Part shown: piece by piece, positions 6,554-15,139 of the stretch
Layout of the letters: each line of letters opens with the position of its first letter
Position numbering within the stretch: position 1 is the stretch's first letter
Source: an uncultured Candidatus Saccharibacteria bacterium
GTDB taxonomy: Bacteria > Patescibacteriota > Saccharimonadia > Saccharimonadales > Saccharimonadaceae
DNA: 64,000 nucleotides
NCBI GenBank assembly: GCA_937889535.1
Contig: CALBZW010000008.1
Location: 4,705-68,704, forward strand
Direction of reading: 5' to 3'
Position numbers and translations under genes: made by a program
Notes under the pieces: generated by a model
The model's database searches: none
The model's input: the letters and a program-made list of their open reading frames with translations, nothing else
Told to the model about the DNA's origin: nothing

Positions 6554-8371
6554 ATGGAAAATCAAAGTCAAAAAACACCAAGTGTAGCTCCGGCAGCCTC
6601 AACACAGGCGAATGCGGGTGCGGCGGCGAAGCCGGCAGGGGCAGCTCAGGCTGCGGGGACGGCTCCGGCGGGGGTAGCTTCTGGCGCGCAGAAAGTAGTG
6701 GCGCCGCAGAAACAACCAGGTCCGCGAGTAGCGGGTTCGCCGAAGGCGTCAAATGATGTTTTCGTGCGGAAGATTGTGGATAAGATTAAGAGTTCGGAGA
6801 ATATCTTGGTGGCGTTGTCGCGTGATCCGTCGGTGGACGAGATGGCGGCGGCGATTGGTTTGACACTTTTCTTGGACAGTTTGCAGAAGCATACAACAGC
6901 GATTTATTCAGGGGTGACGCCGGATGCGTTGCAGTTCTTGCAGCCAGAAGGGACGTTTGAGACGAATACGGATAGTTTACAAGATTTTATCATCGCTTTG
7001 AACAAGGAGAAGGCCGACCATTTGCGTTATAAGCTTGATGGTGATTTTGTAAAGGTTTATATTACGCCGTATAAGTCGAATATTACAGAAGAAGATTTGG
7101 AATTCTCGCACGGTGATTATAATGTGAACTTGGTGTTGGCGCTGGGTGTGCCATCGGCGGCGGACTTGGATTCGGCATTGGCGGAGCACGGGCGGATTAT
7201 GCATGATGCGACGACGGTGGATATTACGATCGATGCGCCGGGGAAGTTTGCCGAGATTGAATGGAGTGACCCGGGGGCGAGCTCGGTGTCGGAGATGGTG
7301 ACGAAGCTGATTTTTGCGATGCAGGGCGAAGATGTGGTTTTGGATAAAGAGACAGCAACGGCGCTCTTGACAGGGATTGTGGCGGCGACGGGGCGGTTCT
7401 CGAATGATCGGACGAATTCGGATACGATGCAGCTAGCTTCAAAATTGATGTCGATGGGAGCAGATCAGCAGCTCATATCGGCGCATGTGATGGATAATGA
7501 TTCGGGGGCATATAGTGCGGGAGCGGCGCCGCGGACGGATTTGGCGGTGGCGCATGATGATATACTGGTTAACGGTGGTCCGGAGATTGCGATTCAGGGC
7601 GCAGTAGTGACGCCGGTAGTTGATTCAGCGCAGACGCAGATGGAGCAGGCTCCGGCGGTTGCGGCTCAACCCGAGCAGTCGGCTGAGGTAGGTCAGGTTT
7701 CGGTTTCTGAGCCAAGTCAGGCGGAGCTCGCTGCGGCGGCAAGTGCGGCAGTGAATGAGGCGGTGGCAGCAGCGGCTGCGAATGCAGCGGCGGCCGGGGC
7801 TTCTGGTGCGGGTTTGGCGAGCCAGCCTGCGGGGATGACTGCGACGACGAATCAGGTAGCACAGCCGCAAGTAGTGCAGCAGGGGATGGTGAATCCGTTG
7901 CCAGCAGCGGGTGAGCGGAAAGATTACGCGCAGATGATGGCGCAGGCTTTGGCTGAGCCGGGAATAGGCGAAAACAGTATGACAGCGATGCCGAGTGCGC
8001 CAGTGGTGTCAACGCCGACGGTGGCTCCAGTGGTTTCTGATAGTGCTAATGTTGGCTCGATGACTCAGGATGCTGCTAATACTGCTGGTGTGAATCCGGT
8101 GGCGCAAGCTTCTGGCAATGCTAGTACTAATCCGGCGGCGCAGGTGGCGCCAGTGGAAGCGGTTCAGGGGCCGGAGCCGGTGGCGAAACCGAGCGGGGTG
8201 ACTTTGCCACCACCGCCAGCGCCGGTACCGACAGCGGATATGATGCCTCCGGCTTTGCCGACGGCTAATACTGTGGCGGGAAATACAGGCGCTCCTGCGG
8301 CAGCTGGGGCGGGGAATACGCCGACAGCGGCGACACAGAGTGATGCTTTTCAGATTCCAGGGATGCACTAG
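6554..8371 (+). CDS. DHH-like phosphoesterase fold protein with long Ala/Pro/Gln-rich tails
   Basis: 605 residues. Residues ~1-60 are Ala/Pro/Gln low complexity. Residues ~65-330 resemble the DHH/NrnA phosphoesterase fold: ILVALSRDPSVDEMAAAIGLTLFLD takes the place of the usual DHPDGDALGS motif, and TGIVAATGRFSNDRTNSDTMQLASKLMSMGAD matches the family's TGI..DTG.F...T...........L...GAD pattern. The metal-binding Asp/His residues are mostly missing, so catalysis is doubtful; a nucleotide- or protein-binding role is possible. The last ~230 residues are Ala/Val/Pro/Gln-rich and probably disordered. It has its own promoter and stands alone. Confidence 0.65.
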   Translation: MENQSQKTPSVAPAASTQANAGAAAKPAGAAQAAGTAPAGVASGAQKVVAPQKQPGPRVAGSPKASNDVFVRKIVDKIKSSENILVALSRDPSVDEMAAAIGLTLFLDSLQKHTTAIYSGVTPDALQFLQPEGTFETNTDSLQDFIIALNKEKADHLRYKLDGDFVKVYITPYKSNITEEDLEFSHGDYNVNLVLALGVPSAADLDSALAEHGRIMHDATTVDITIDAPGKFAEIEWSDPGASSVSEMVTKLIFAMQGEDVVLDKETATALLTGIVAATGRFSNDRTNSDTMQLASKLMSMGADQQLISAHVMDNDSGAYSAGAAPRTDLAVAHDDILVNGGPEIAIQGAVVTPVVDSAQTQMEQAPAVAAQPEQSAEVGQVSVSEPSQAELAAAASAAVNEAVAAAAANAAAAGASGAGLASQPAGMTATTNQVAQPQVVQQGMVNPLPAAGERKDYAQMMAQALAEPGIGENSMTAMPSAPVVSTPTVAPVVSDSANVGSMTQDAANTAGVNPVAQASGNASTNPAAQVAPVEAVQGPEPVAKPSGVTLPPPPAPVPTADMMPPALPTANTVAGNTGAPAAAGAGNTPTAATQSDAFQIPGMH

Positions 8372-8380
8372 GAGGCTAGG

Positions 8381-8494
8381 ATGAGTAGCGGTAGATGTTG
8401 GTATGGGCGTCATGAATCTTGTGAAACTTATCATGAACGGGAAGATTTGAAAGAGCGGCAGAGCGATGACCGGTTCGACTTCCACATGTTTTAG
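8381..8494 (+). CDS. Possible 37-residue small protein
   Basis: ATG at 8381 preceded by CTAGGAGGCTAGG (AGGAGG 9 nt upstream) directly after the stop of the DHH-like gene. The product is hydrophilic and rich in Arg, Glu, His and Asp with two Cys (CWYGRHESC near the N-terminus). No family recognised. The good ribosome-binding site and coupling to the gene before it support translation; absence from any known family keeps this tentative. Confidence 0.4.
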   Translation: MSSGRCWYGRHESCETYHEREDLKERQSDDRFDFHMF

Positions 8495-8545
8495 TGGGGA
8501 GATAGTTGGTTTTGACTTCTAGACGTTTTAATGTAATATGTAAAC

Positions 8546-9325
8546 ATGAATGATAACAGGAAGCTAGGCGGCGGAAATAGAGATTTGGGGGAGGGCGAGA
8601 TTATTTTGGTTGATAAGCCGGCGGGGGTGAGTTCTTTTGGAGTAGTGGCGCGAGTGCGACGGAAGTTGTCGGAAGAAGCGGGGTATATTGAGGTGAAAGG
8701 TAAAGATGGCGTCGTGCGACAGAAACGGAAGAAGGTGAAGGTCGGGCATACGGGGACGCTCGATCCTTTTGCGACGGGGCTTTTGATTTTGCTCGTAGGT
8801 AAGGGGACGAAGCGGGCGAATGAATTTCTGAAATTGGATAAAGAGTATATCGCGATACTACGGCTAGGGGAAGTGTCGACGACGGGTGACCCGGAGGGGG
8901 AAGTAGTGGCTAGTACAGAGGTAGATTTGACGGACGAGAGGTTTCGTGACAAAATACCTGAACGGATTGTGACGGAAAAACCGAACAAAGAGGCTGTGGA
9001 AAAGTGCGTGGAAAACTTTGTTGGGGAAAACTGGCAGACGGTGCCGGCGTTTTCGGCAGTGAAGATTAATGGACAGAGGGCGTATAAATTGGCGCGAGAG
9101 GGGAAGAAGGTGGAGATGCCGCGGCGGAAGGTTCAGATTTACGAGATAGAGGTTTTGGATTATAAATGGCCAGATTTGACGATAAGATGCAAGGTGTCGA
9201 GTGGAACGTATATTCGGGCGCTAGGGGAGGATATCGGGAAGGCGCTCTGGACGGGGGCGTACCTCACGGCGCTGCGGCGGACGCAGGTGGGGGAGTATAG
9301 GGTGGAAGGGGCGGAGGGGGTGTAG
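8546..9325 (+). CDS. truB: TruB, tRNA pseudouridine-55 synthase
   Basis: 259 residues. Contains the TruB marks DKPAGVSSFGVV near residue 27, the catalytic-aspartate motif VGHTGTLDPFATGLL near 67, the QTVPAFSAVKINGQRAYKLARE region and the C-terminal CKVSSGTYIRALGEDIG motif. It isomerises U55 in the T-loop of all elongator tRNAs. The family's C-terminal PUA extension is absent, so this is a short form. A weak TAATAT box lies ~8 nt before the ATG, suggesting a leaderless message. In many bacteria truB lies with rpsO and pnp; here rpsO and pnp follow within 3 kb, interrupted by cassette islands. Confidence 0.93.
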   Translation: MNDNRKLGGGNRDLGEGEIILVDKPAGVSSFGVVARVRRKLSEEAGYIEVKGKDGVVRQKRKKVKVGHTGTLDPFATGLLILLVGKGTKRANEFLKLDKEYIAILRLGEVSTTGDPEGEVVASTEVDLTDERFRDKIPERIVTEKPNKEAVEKCVENFVGENWQTVPAFSAVKINGQRAYKLAREGKKVEMPRRKVQIYEIEVLDYKWPDLTIRCKVSSGTYIRALGEDIGKALWTGAYLTALRRTQVGEYRVEGAEGV

Positions 9326-9340
9326 TAGTTTTTGATTTAA

Positions 9341-9611
9341 CTACTTTCTAGCTCACCCTAGCCTAGTTTTAGGAATGTTGAGTCTCACGCCAAGGTCTGT
9401 TTTTGGATTTTACCTTGACAGGTCGCGAAAGTTCCGGAGGCGTAACTTCGCTGACTTTCGCTAAAATCCAAAAACAGACCTTGGGTTCGACTCTTTTATA
9501 TTCCTAAAACTAGGCTAGGGCAAGCTACAAAACAGTCTGATTAAGATTGTAAAAGCACTAACTTGCCCTCGTTAAAGTATGGTTGAACTTATAATACGGG
9601 AACAAGTTGGA
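9341..9611. repeat. Element 1 copy 2: nested inverted repeat plus core site
   Basis: Outer arms 9350-9376 and 9500-9526 are exact inverted repeats over most of their length (AGCT.ACCCTAGCCTAGTTTTAGGAAT). Inner arms AAGGTCTGTTTTTGGATTTTA and their complement nest around the core TCGCGAAAGTTCC...GCTGACTTTCGCTAAAA. The tail ends in the site at 9583-9611. Here the adjoining cassette B presents its 3' end, not its 5' end. Confidence 0.85.
9583..9611 (+). other. 11-7-11 recombination-type site 2
   Basis: TTGAACTTATA, centre ATACGGG, AACAAGTTGGA. The cassette B boundary follows within about 5 nt. Confidence 0.6.
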
Positions 9612-9835
9612 GTAGCGGCAGCGGAGGGGAAAACCAAGAAAACGAGAGCTGCTATCAGACGGGTAGACGTTGGTAGGATCGAAGACGGGGCGGTAGGCGT
9701 AGGTCGAGGAATACGCTGTACGTGACCAAACCCAGCCGCCGTAGCCGTTGTTGCCGGACGAGCCGGTAACAATGCTCACGTAGCCACTACGGACAAAAGC
9801 CAATGGTAACCGTACTATGGTGGTGGCGCCGGAGG
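9612..9835 (-). pseudogene. Cassette B: silent FISUMP-type variable tail
   Basis: On the minus strand, an upstream arm coding SSSGATTIVRLP (9804-9835) leads into LAFVRSGYVSIVTG..., VWSRTAYSSTYAY, RFLGFPLRC. After the PLRC codons the similarity stops and the frame runs on into the neighbouring site and element 1 to a chance stop at 9558. No start codon or translation signal. It carries the 5' arm and lacks the LYPGSA-stop arm, the pattern seen in nearly all minus-strand cassettes. Confidence 0.8.
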
Positions 9836-9847
9836 AGGATGTGTGGA

Positions 9848-10115
9848 TGTTTTTTCATTAAACTTAAGGTTGCTAATTTTTCTGCAATCATGCTAGCCTG
9901 ATTGCAGGGCGGCAATTTAGTACTTTACTTGGTCATAGGTGGGAGAAAGGGATACGGTGTATGAGAGTACGAATTCGTGTCTGGCGTATATGCGTTCAGT
10001 CTGATTTGAAAATCAAAATTACCTTCACTCGTAAAAAGCGAAGGTAATTAACTTATCGTAATTCCTATTCTACTCGAGTTTTTATAAAAGTCAAATGTTG
10101 TCGTCCTATTTTTGT
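9848..10115 (+). repeat. Element 2 copy a
   Basis: The left end has the GCTAATTTTT...ATCATGCTAGCCTG motif; an imperfect inverted pair GGGCGGCAATTT and its partner near 10100-10112 bound the unit. It holds the 28-residue frame at 9961. It lies between cassettes B and C and fills the 350-bp gap there. Confidence 0.7.
9961..10047 (+). CDS. Element 2a basic peptide (28 residues)
   Basis: ATG at 9961 with GAGAAAGGG upstream. Arg-rich start, then ...LKIKITFTRKKRR at the C-terminus. The AATTACCTTC and GAAGGTAATT arms (10015-10049) form a hairpin that contains the stop codon. The five element 2 peptides share a KIT(V/F/Q) block followed by a mostly basic end. Confidence 0.5.
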   Translation: MRVRIRVWRICVQSDLKIKITFTRKKRR

Positions 10116-10150
10116 TTGTTAGTGGGAATTTCTTCTATTGAATCGAGGCA

Positions 10151-10357
10151 TTGGCTTTTGTCCGTAGCGGGTACGTCGATTTATACTTTGGTCGTAATGG
10201 GCAAGTAGGCAACGTAGGTCAATATTGGTCGAGTAGTGCAACGTCTGGAGTGAATGGGTATGATTTTCTTAATTCTATGATCAATATTAATCCTTCTAAT
10301 ACAGATGCCAGACGTGTCGGTTTCCCCCTCCGCTGCCTCTACCCAGGTAGTGCCTAA
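10151..10357 (+). pseudogene. Cassette C: silent FISUMP-type variable tail
   Basis: 68 codons: LAFVRSGYVDLYFGR..., QYWSSSATSGVNGYD, ININPSNTDARRVGFPLRCLYPGSA, stop, TGGAGGA. The YWSS...PSN...GFPLRC pattern is the closest here to the textbook FISUMP ending. No start codon or ribosome-binding site. It has the 3' arm but no ATTIVQ arm. Confidence 0.8.
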
Positions 10358-10424
10358 TGGAGGAAAAGGAGGCGGAGAAAAGGGGGTTGTCTGGGGGCGA
10401 AAGGTGTGATATAATACGGGATAT

Positions 10425-10691
10425 ATGATTACTAGAGAGAAAAAAGCTGAGGCGATTAGCAAGCTCGCTCGGAGCAAGAGTGATGTGGGATCACCAGAGG
10501 TGCAGGTTTCGATCTTGACGGAACGGATCAAGGAAGTGACTGAGCACGTGAAGCAGAACAAGCACGATTTCATGGCGAAGCGTGGTTTGATGCAGATGGT
10601 TGGTCAGCGCAAGAAGTTGCTGAAATACTTGGAGCGGACGGACTTCGATCTTTATAAGAAGACGATCGCTGAACTTGGGCTACGGAAGTAG
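10425..10691 (+). CDS. rpsO: Ribosomal protein uS15
   Basis: 88 residues, the usual S15 length. Typical segments: SDVGSPEVQVSILTERI near residue 20, KHDFMAKRGLMQMVGQRKKLLKYL near 50. Binds the central domain of 16S rRNA early in 30S assembly. TATAAT is at 10410-10416, about 10 nt before the ATG with no Shine-Dalgarno, so the mRNA is probably leaderless. It ends in its own terminator. Confidence 0.97.
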   Translation: MITREKKAEAISKLARSKSDVGSPEVQVSILTERIKEVTEHVKQNKHDFMAKRGLMQMVGQRKKLLKYLERTDFDLYKKTIAELGLRK

Positions 10692-10703
10692 TTCTGGCTG
10701 GAA

Positions 10704-10737
10704 GACTCCTCTTGTCTGTGGATGAGGGGAGTTTTTT
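10704..10737 (+). terminator. rpsO terminator
   Basis: ACTCCTC...GAGGGGAGT stem followed by TTTTTT. Confidence 0.85.
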
Positions 10738-10749
10738 GATTGGAGGTAG

Positions 10750-10977
10750 AGACAGCGGAGGGAGAAACCGCTGTAACGATTGTTGTTGCTGGAGTTGGAT
10801 GGGTGGACGCCATTGCCGTCTAAGTAAGCACCAAGATAACGTGCACTAGTGGAAGAGGCTGAAGTGCATGACCAGTAGTAGACGTTAGTTCCTAGACTGT
10901 TGGCGTTGCCACCATAGACGCTAGTTGCTCCGCTACGGACAAAAGCCAATGGTAACTGTACTATGGTGGTGGCGGTA
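10750..10977 (-). pseudogene. Cassette D: silent FISUMP-type variable tail
   Basis: Minus strand: arm TTATTIVQLP (10950-10977), then LAFVRSGATSVYGG..., YYWSCTSASSTSARY, VHPSNSSNNNRYSGFSLRCLYL. The frame then reads into the rpsO terminator. The TSxSSTxAxYL core is conserved. It has a 5' arm and no LYPGSA-stop arm. It is placed directly behind rpsO. Confidence 0.8.
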
Positions 10978-11045
10978 GTATGTGTAGAAATTTATGTTAT
11001 GGTGGTGGTGCTGGTGGTTTTATGTGAGGAAAATGCGCAAAATAG

Positions 11046-11086
11046 AAATCCCCCTCCGCGGCTAGCTAGGCTAGCGTTGGAGAGGG
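11046..11086 (-). terminator. Terminator of the 219-residue protein gene
   Basis: Read on the minus strand, CCCTC...CGCTAGC...GCTAGCCGCG...GAGGG folds into a long hairpin followed by a T-rich run. It lies 34 nt behind the stop codon of the gene at 11120-11779. Confidence 0.6.
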
Positions 11087-11119
11087 AAAAAGGAGGTGTT
11101 CCGAATGGAACTGTCTGGC

Positions 11120-11779
11120 TTATTTTGGGAAATCGGCGCTATAATAATCGGGCGGTACGTTGTTGTCGAGGGCATAGTTGTAGACTAAAGTAGTGTAGCT
11201 GCGCAGGGCACGTACACATTGTCTAATGAATGCATCGGCAAAGAGGTTAACCTCTTTCTGCGACATCGGAGTCGCAGAAACGAACTTTGTTGCTTTACTG
11301 CGCTTAGTTGTTTTAGCCTTGACATGTTGACCCCAGGCGGGAGCGTCGTCGGTATGACTGACGTAAAAATCCACCGAGAGTGTGTTATTGTCGTCATGGT
11401 TAAAAATATAAGTTAAGCAGAAGCAAAAGTCTTGTTCTTTGATGTCGACTTTGCGATTATTACAGTATTCTTCCAGCTCCGGGTCATCGTATTGTCCTAA
11501 AATGTATGAATCCTTAATGTGATTCAGGATTCTTTCAATGGCGCAATAGTTGAGCTCATGCGCGTTTACGGGGGGACAATTAGTAATTGTAATTCTGCGG
11601 TCTGCGTTAGAATTGGCCGCGTTAACGCAGGGAGGCAGGAAGGTGATTTCCTCCTGGCTTTCGTCTGCGCGTTGATAGACAAAAGATGACCTTTTTGGCA
11701 GAATGTTAGCTGCCATGCTGAAAATTGTTGCCAAAAAATTTGGCTGACCGTCTGCGGTCACTGCTAATGAATCTGTCAT
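11120..11779 (-). CDS. Unknown 219-residue protein
   Basis: Start taken at the ATG complementary to 11777-11779, where AAGGAG lies 9 nt upstream (reads MTDSLAVTADGQ). A longer frame to 11878 would begin ahead of the promoter. Mixed soluble sequence with NYCAIERILNHIKDSYILGQYDDPELEEYC in the middle, SVDFYVSHTDDAPAWG, and several Cys and Tyr residues. No membrane segment, no recognised family. It has a consensus promoter, a ~60-nt leader and its own terminator, so it is probably a true, independently expressed gene on the minority strand. Confidence 0.6.
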   Translation of the reverse strand: MTDSLAVTADGQPNFLATIFSMAANILPKRSSFVYQRADESQEEITFLPPCVNAANSNADRRITITNCPPVNAHELNYCAIERILNHIKDSYILGQYDDPELEEYCNNRKVDIKEQDFCFCLTYIFNHDDNNTLSVDFYVSHTDDAPAWGQHVKAKTTKRSKATKFVSATPMSQKEVNLFADAFIRQCVRALRSYTTLVYNYALDNNVPPDYYSADFPK

Positions 11780-11849
11780 TTCTGTATTTCTCCTTTTTGA
11801 TAAGATGCGATGGAGGCCGGAAACGGGATGTTTGCGGCGCATCGTATCT

Positions 11850-11878
11850 ATTATAGCACACCCGAACAAAAAAGTCAA
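11850..11878 (-). promoter_or_regulatory. Promoter of the 219-residue protein gene
   Basis: Reading leftwards: TTGACT (11878-11873), 17-bp spacer ending TGTGC, TATAAT (11855-11850). A textbook extended -10 promoter. Confidence 0.85.
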
Positions 11879-11995
11879 TATTTTGATGTGGATTTCGGTG
11901 GGAAAGTGCTAACGGGGGCGAGGTGCGGTTCGCGCGGTTGGATGAGAGATGTGGTATAATGGGGTGGGGAGAAAATTATAATTATTGGGAAGACG

Positions 11996-12034
11996 GCAGA
12001 TAAAAATCTTTTCGCGAGAAGGCTTTTATCTGAG
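11996..12034 (+). promoter_or_regulatory. Hairpin in the pnp leader
   Basis: AGATAAAA.TCTT...AAGG.CTTTTATCT folds into a strong stem about 25 nt before the pnp start; a TATAAT-type box at 11953-11958 puts it inside the 5' leader. In Enterobacteria pnp is autoregulated through RNase III cleavage of a leader hairpin; the same logic here is inference. Confidence 0.45.
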
Positions 12035-12056
12035 GTTTTCCCGAGAAAGGAAGAGT

Positions 12057-14228
12057 ATGGATATTATCAACCCGAGCGGTAAGCAGGTGATTCGCGTGGA
12101 GCGGGAGCTTTGCGGGAAGACTTTGACGCTCGAAGTGAATCGGGTAGGATTTCGGAGTACGGCGAGCGTTTTGGTGAGCTATGGTGATACGGTAGTATTG
12201 GGGTCGGTAGTCGTCGGTAAAAGGCCGGTCGTACAGGACTTTTTCCCGCTGAGCGTGGATTATGAAGAGAAATTCTACGCGGCGGGGAAGATTAGCGGTT
12301 CGAAGTTTATTAAGCGTGAGGGGAAGCCGGCGGATGAGGCGGTGTTGGTCGGGAGATTGATTGATCGACCGATTCGCCCGCTATTCCCGAAGGGGTATCG
12401 GCAGGAAGTGCAGGTCGTGACGACGGTGTTGTCGATGGATCCGAGTTTTCGGCCAGATATGGTGGCGATGATTGCCGCGTCGAGCGCGTTGATGTTGTCG
12501 GGGACGCCGTTTGATGGGCCAGTAGCAGGACTAAGAATTGGACGCGTGGATGTCGAGTTCAAGGCATTTTTGAGTCCGGAGGAGCGCGAGCGGAGCATGA
12601 TGGATCTCGTCGTGGCGTGTAAAGACGGCAAGGTGATGATGGTCGAGGCGGGGGCGGATGAAGTGCCGGAGGCGATGATTATCGAGGCAATGCACTGGGC
12701 GGTGAAGAATGTGCAGCCAGCGCTGGATGCACAGAGAGAACTAGCTGAGAAGGTGCAACCAGAGGCGCAGGACTATGAATTGGTATTACCGGATGAGAGT
12801 GTACAGGAGAAAGCGGAGAGTTGGTATAAGGCGCATGCGGGGGATCAGGTACGAGGAAATGTGCTGGAGAGGCAGAGCGTGATTGAGCAGCTGAAGGAAG
12901 AGATGCATGCGGAGTTTGCGCCAGAACTGGGCGAGGGGGAGACTGAAGAAGAGAAAATCGCGGATTATGATGAACGACTTAAGGGGGAATATGACCAGGC
13001 GTTTGACCTCGCGGTGCATCATGAAGTAAGGCGGGGAATCGTCGAGGATGGCGTACGGCCGGATGGGCGGAAATTGAACGAAGTGCGGCCATTGTCGAGT
13101 CAGGTTGGGATTTTGCCGCGGACGCACGGTTCGAGTTTGTTTACACGTGGTTTGACGCAGGCGATGAACATCGTGACTTTGGCGCCACTGAGCTTTGCGC
13201 AGGTTGTGGATACGATGGAAGTGACAGACGGGAAGCGGCGATATATGCATCATTACAATGCACCGTCTTATACGGTGGGGGAGCCAGGGAGGATTGGTTC
13301 GCCAGGGCGACGGGAGATTGGGCACGGGTATCTTGCAGAGCGGGCGCTCTTGCCGATGTTGCCGAGTGAAGAGGATTTTCCGTACGCGATTCGGAGCGTG
13401 ACGGAGATTATGAGTCAAAATGGTAGTACAAGTATGGCGGCGACATGTTCGAGCTGTATGGCGTTGATGGACGCGGGCGTGCCGATTAAGCGACCGGTGA
13501 GCGGTGTCGCGATGGGGCTGATGATGAATGTGCCGGCGGGGGAGGAGATTACGGCGGATGATATTGACAGGGCGTATGTTTTGACCGACTTGATGGATGC
13601 GGAAGACTTTGCTGGGGATATGGATTTCAAGGTGACGGGTACGACGGAGGGGGTGACGGCGCTTCAGATGGATATGAAAGTGCACGGGTTGCCGGTAGAG
13701 ATTCTCGAGAGGGCGATTGAGCAGTCACACGAGGGGAGAATGCATATCTTAGAGCATATGCTCAGTGTGATTTCAGAACCGCGCAAGGAGATTTCGGTGT
13801 ATGCGCCGCGGATTGAGAAGCTGATGGTGAATCCGGATAAAATTGGGGCAATTATCGGAAAAGGCGGGGAGACGATCAATAAGATTACGAGTGAGACGGG
13901 CGCGATGGTGGATATTGCGGATGATGGATTGGTAACGATTTCCGGGGAGAATGAGGCGATTGCTCAAGCTTTGGAATGGATTCGTGGACTAGTCGAGGAG
14001 CCGGAAGTGGGGAAGGTGTATGACGGTACGGTCGCGACGATTAAGGATTTCGGGGCGTTTGTGACGATTTTGCCGGGGGTGGACGGGATGTTGCATGTGA
14101 GCCAGATTAGCGATAAGCGGATTGAGAACGTGAGCGATGTATTGAAGGTGGGGCAGAAAGTACGGGTGAAGCTGGTGGCGATTGATGATCGGGGGAGGCT
14201 GAGTCTTAGCATGAGGAACGTAGAGTAG
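12057..14228 (+). CDS. pnp: Polynucleotide phosphorylase
   Basis: 723 residues from the ATG at 12057, chosen because AAAGGAAG precedes it and MDIINPSGKQVIRVERELCGKTLTLEVNR aligns with the usual N-terminus; the frame is open back to 11985 without support. Two RNase PH domains with FTRGLTQAMNIVTL and GDMDFKVTGTTEGVTALQMDMK, then KH (IGAIIGKGGETINKI) and S1 (GKVYDGTVATIKDFGAFVTILPGVDGMLHVSQIS) domains. Performs phosphate-dependent 3'-5' RNA decay. The loop TCSSCMALMDAGVPIKRPVSGVAMG is as expected for the active second domain. Confidence 0.97.
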   Translation: MDIINPSGKQVIRVERELCGKTLTLEVNRVGFRSTASVLVSYGDTVVLGSVVVGKRPVVQDFFPLSVDYEEKFYAAGKISGSKFIKREGKPADEAVLVGRLIDRPIRPLFPKGYRQEVQVVTTVLSMDPSFRPDMVAMIAASSALMLSGTPFDGPVAGLRIGRVDVEFKAFLSPEERERSMMDLVVACKDGKVMMVEAGADEVPEAMIIEAMHWAVKNVQPALDAQRELAEKVQPEAQDYELVLPDESVQEKAESWYKAHAGDQVRGNVLERQSVIEQLKEEMHAEFAPELGEGETEEEKIADYDERLKGEYDQAFDLAVHHEVRRGIVEDGVRPDGRKLNEVRPLSSQVGILPRTHGSSLFTRGLTQAMNIVTLAPLSFAQVVDTMEVTDGKRRYMHHYNAPSYTVGEPGRIGSPGRREIGHGYLAERALLPMLPSEEDFPYAIRSVTEIMSQNGSTSMAATCSSCMALMDAGVPIKRPVSGVAMGLMMNVPAGEEITADDIDRAYVLTDLMDAEDFAGDMDFKVTGTTEGVTALQMDMKVHGLPVEILERAIEQSHEGRMHILEHMLSVISEPRKEISVYAPRIEKLMVNPDKIGAIIGKGGETINKITSETGAMVDIADDGLVTISGENEAIAQALEWIRGLVEEPEVGKVYDGTVATIKDFGAFVTILPGVDGMLHVSQISDKRIENVSDVLKVGQKVRVKLVAIDDRGRLSLSMRNVE

Positions 14229-14275
14229 GGGGCTCGTCATTAGGGCGGATTACTTCGTCAGAGGTTCCAGTACGC

Positions 14276-14302
14276 AGAGGCAGGGCAATTAGCCCAGCCT
14301 CT
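14276..14302 (+). terminator. Hairpin behind pnp
   Basis: AGAGGC.GGGC-AATTA-GCCC.GCCTCT, a near-perfect stem 48 nt after the stop codon, without a clear T-run. It may protect the 3' end or terminate weakly. Confidence 0.45.
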
Positions 14303-14465
14303 TTGCGTGCTTCACCTCTTCCTCGTACTCCATCCCTACTGACTTCGCCCTTTAGAACTGCGCCCTATATCTGATACCGTTGCCCTCGGGGTGTGGTGAT
14401 GTTTTTTTGCTTTGAATAGTTTAATTAAGTGATATGAGATGGTTTTTACTCCTGTAAGTAGTGGG

Positions 14466-14494
14466 TTGAATTTGTACGTGGTGTATAAGTTGGG
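14466..14494 (+). other. 11-7-11 recombination-type site 3
   Basis: TTGAATTTGTA, centre CGTGGTG, TATAAGTTGGG. The AT-rich lead-in (TTAATTAAG...) of element 1 precedes it, but the nested inverted repeat itself is not recognisable here. Cassette E follows within a few bases. Confidence 0.55.
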
Positions 14495-14746
14495 GTAGTG
14501 GCAGCGGAGGGGGCGACCATAATAACGGTAGTAGTAATATATTGCTCCTGCTTGTGCACTGTTGATGCGTAGATAGTATGCGTCGGTGTCTGTTGCGGCG
14601 GTTTGTGACCAGCTGTTACCTTCGGTTCCTGGATTAAGTATGCGTCCAAGATTCGAGTTCACATACCCGCTACGCACAAAAGCCAATGGTGACTGTACTA
14701 TGGTGGTGGCGCCGGAGGTGCCGCTAGTGGCATTGTACTGGTTCAA
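14495..14746 (-). pseudogene. Cassette E: silent FISUMP-type variable tail with long 5' arm
   Basis: Minus strand. This copy has the longest upstream arm: NQYNATSGTSGATTIVQSP before LAFVRSGYVNSNLGR..., NSWSQTAATDTDAYYL, YYRYYGRPLRC. The arm shows that the domain tip is normally preceded by a Ser/Gly/Thr linker in frame. An in-frame ATG occurs at its outer end but without a ribosome-binding site. No 3' arm. The stretch 14747-14897 behind it is AT-rich with no gene seen. Confidence 0.8.
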
Positions 14747-14897
14747 GAGATTGTAAAAACTTCCGCCAGTGCTATCTCACGAGGTTAAAATAATTCCAAA
14801 ATTTTTAACCTTACTTCATAATCATAACAGGGGTGAAATACGAATATATAGTTAAAATTTTTCAAAAAAGTTTAACCTAGCTAAAATATGCCTAGAG

Positions 14898-15110
14898 GTG
14901 TTCTTGGCTTTTGTCCGTAGTGGGTATATCTATCTTGATCACGGTGCCATTGCCGATACCGGAAACGGAGTTGGCTACCGGTCGCGTACCGCTTGGTTTG
15001 CGGAGCAATCTTACCTTCTGCTCTCGGATACTACCTACGTTTACCCCTCCAGCTACGGCCAGCGTTGGGTTGGTCGCCCCCTCCGCTGCCTCTACCCAGG
15101 TAGTGTCTAA
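14898..15110 (+). pseudogene. Cassette F: silent FISUMP-type variable tail
   Basis: LAFVRSGYIYLDHG..., GYRSRTAWFAEQSYLL, TYVYPSSYGQRWVGRPLRCLYPGSV, stop, TGGAGGA. The Trp of the WSRT core is replaced by Arg, a sign of free variation or decay. A GTG 6 nt before the first Leu codon has no ribosome-binding site. Has the 3' arm only, and element 2 copy b follows. Confidence 0.8.
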
Positions 15111-15139
15111 TGGAGGAAAGAGGGAGGAGAAAAACGAAA

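Noticed and set aside
11105..11188. 27-codon frame with AAAGGAGGTG upstream, antisense to the 3' end of the 219-residue protein gene
   Set aside because: The purine run is part of the terminator region of the opposite gene; product is short and unlike anything known. Kept only as a remote possibility.
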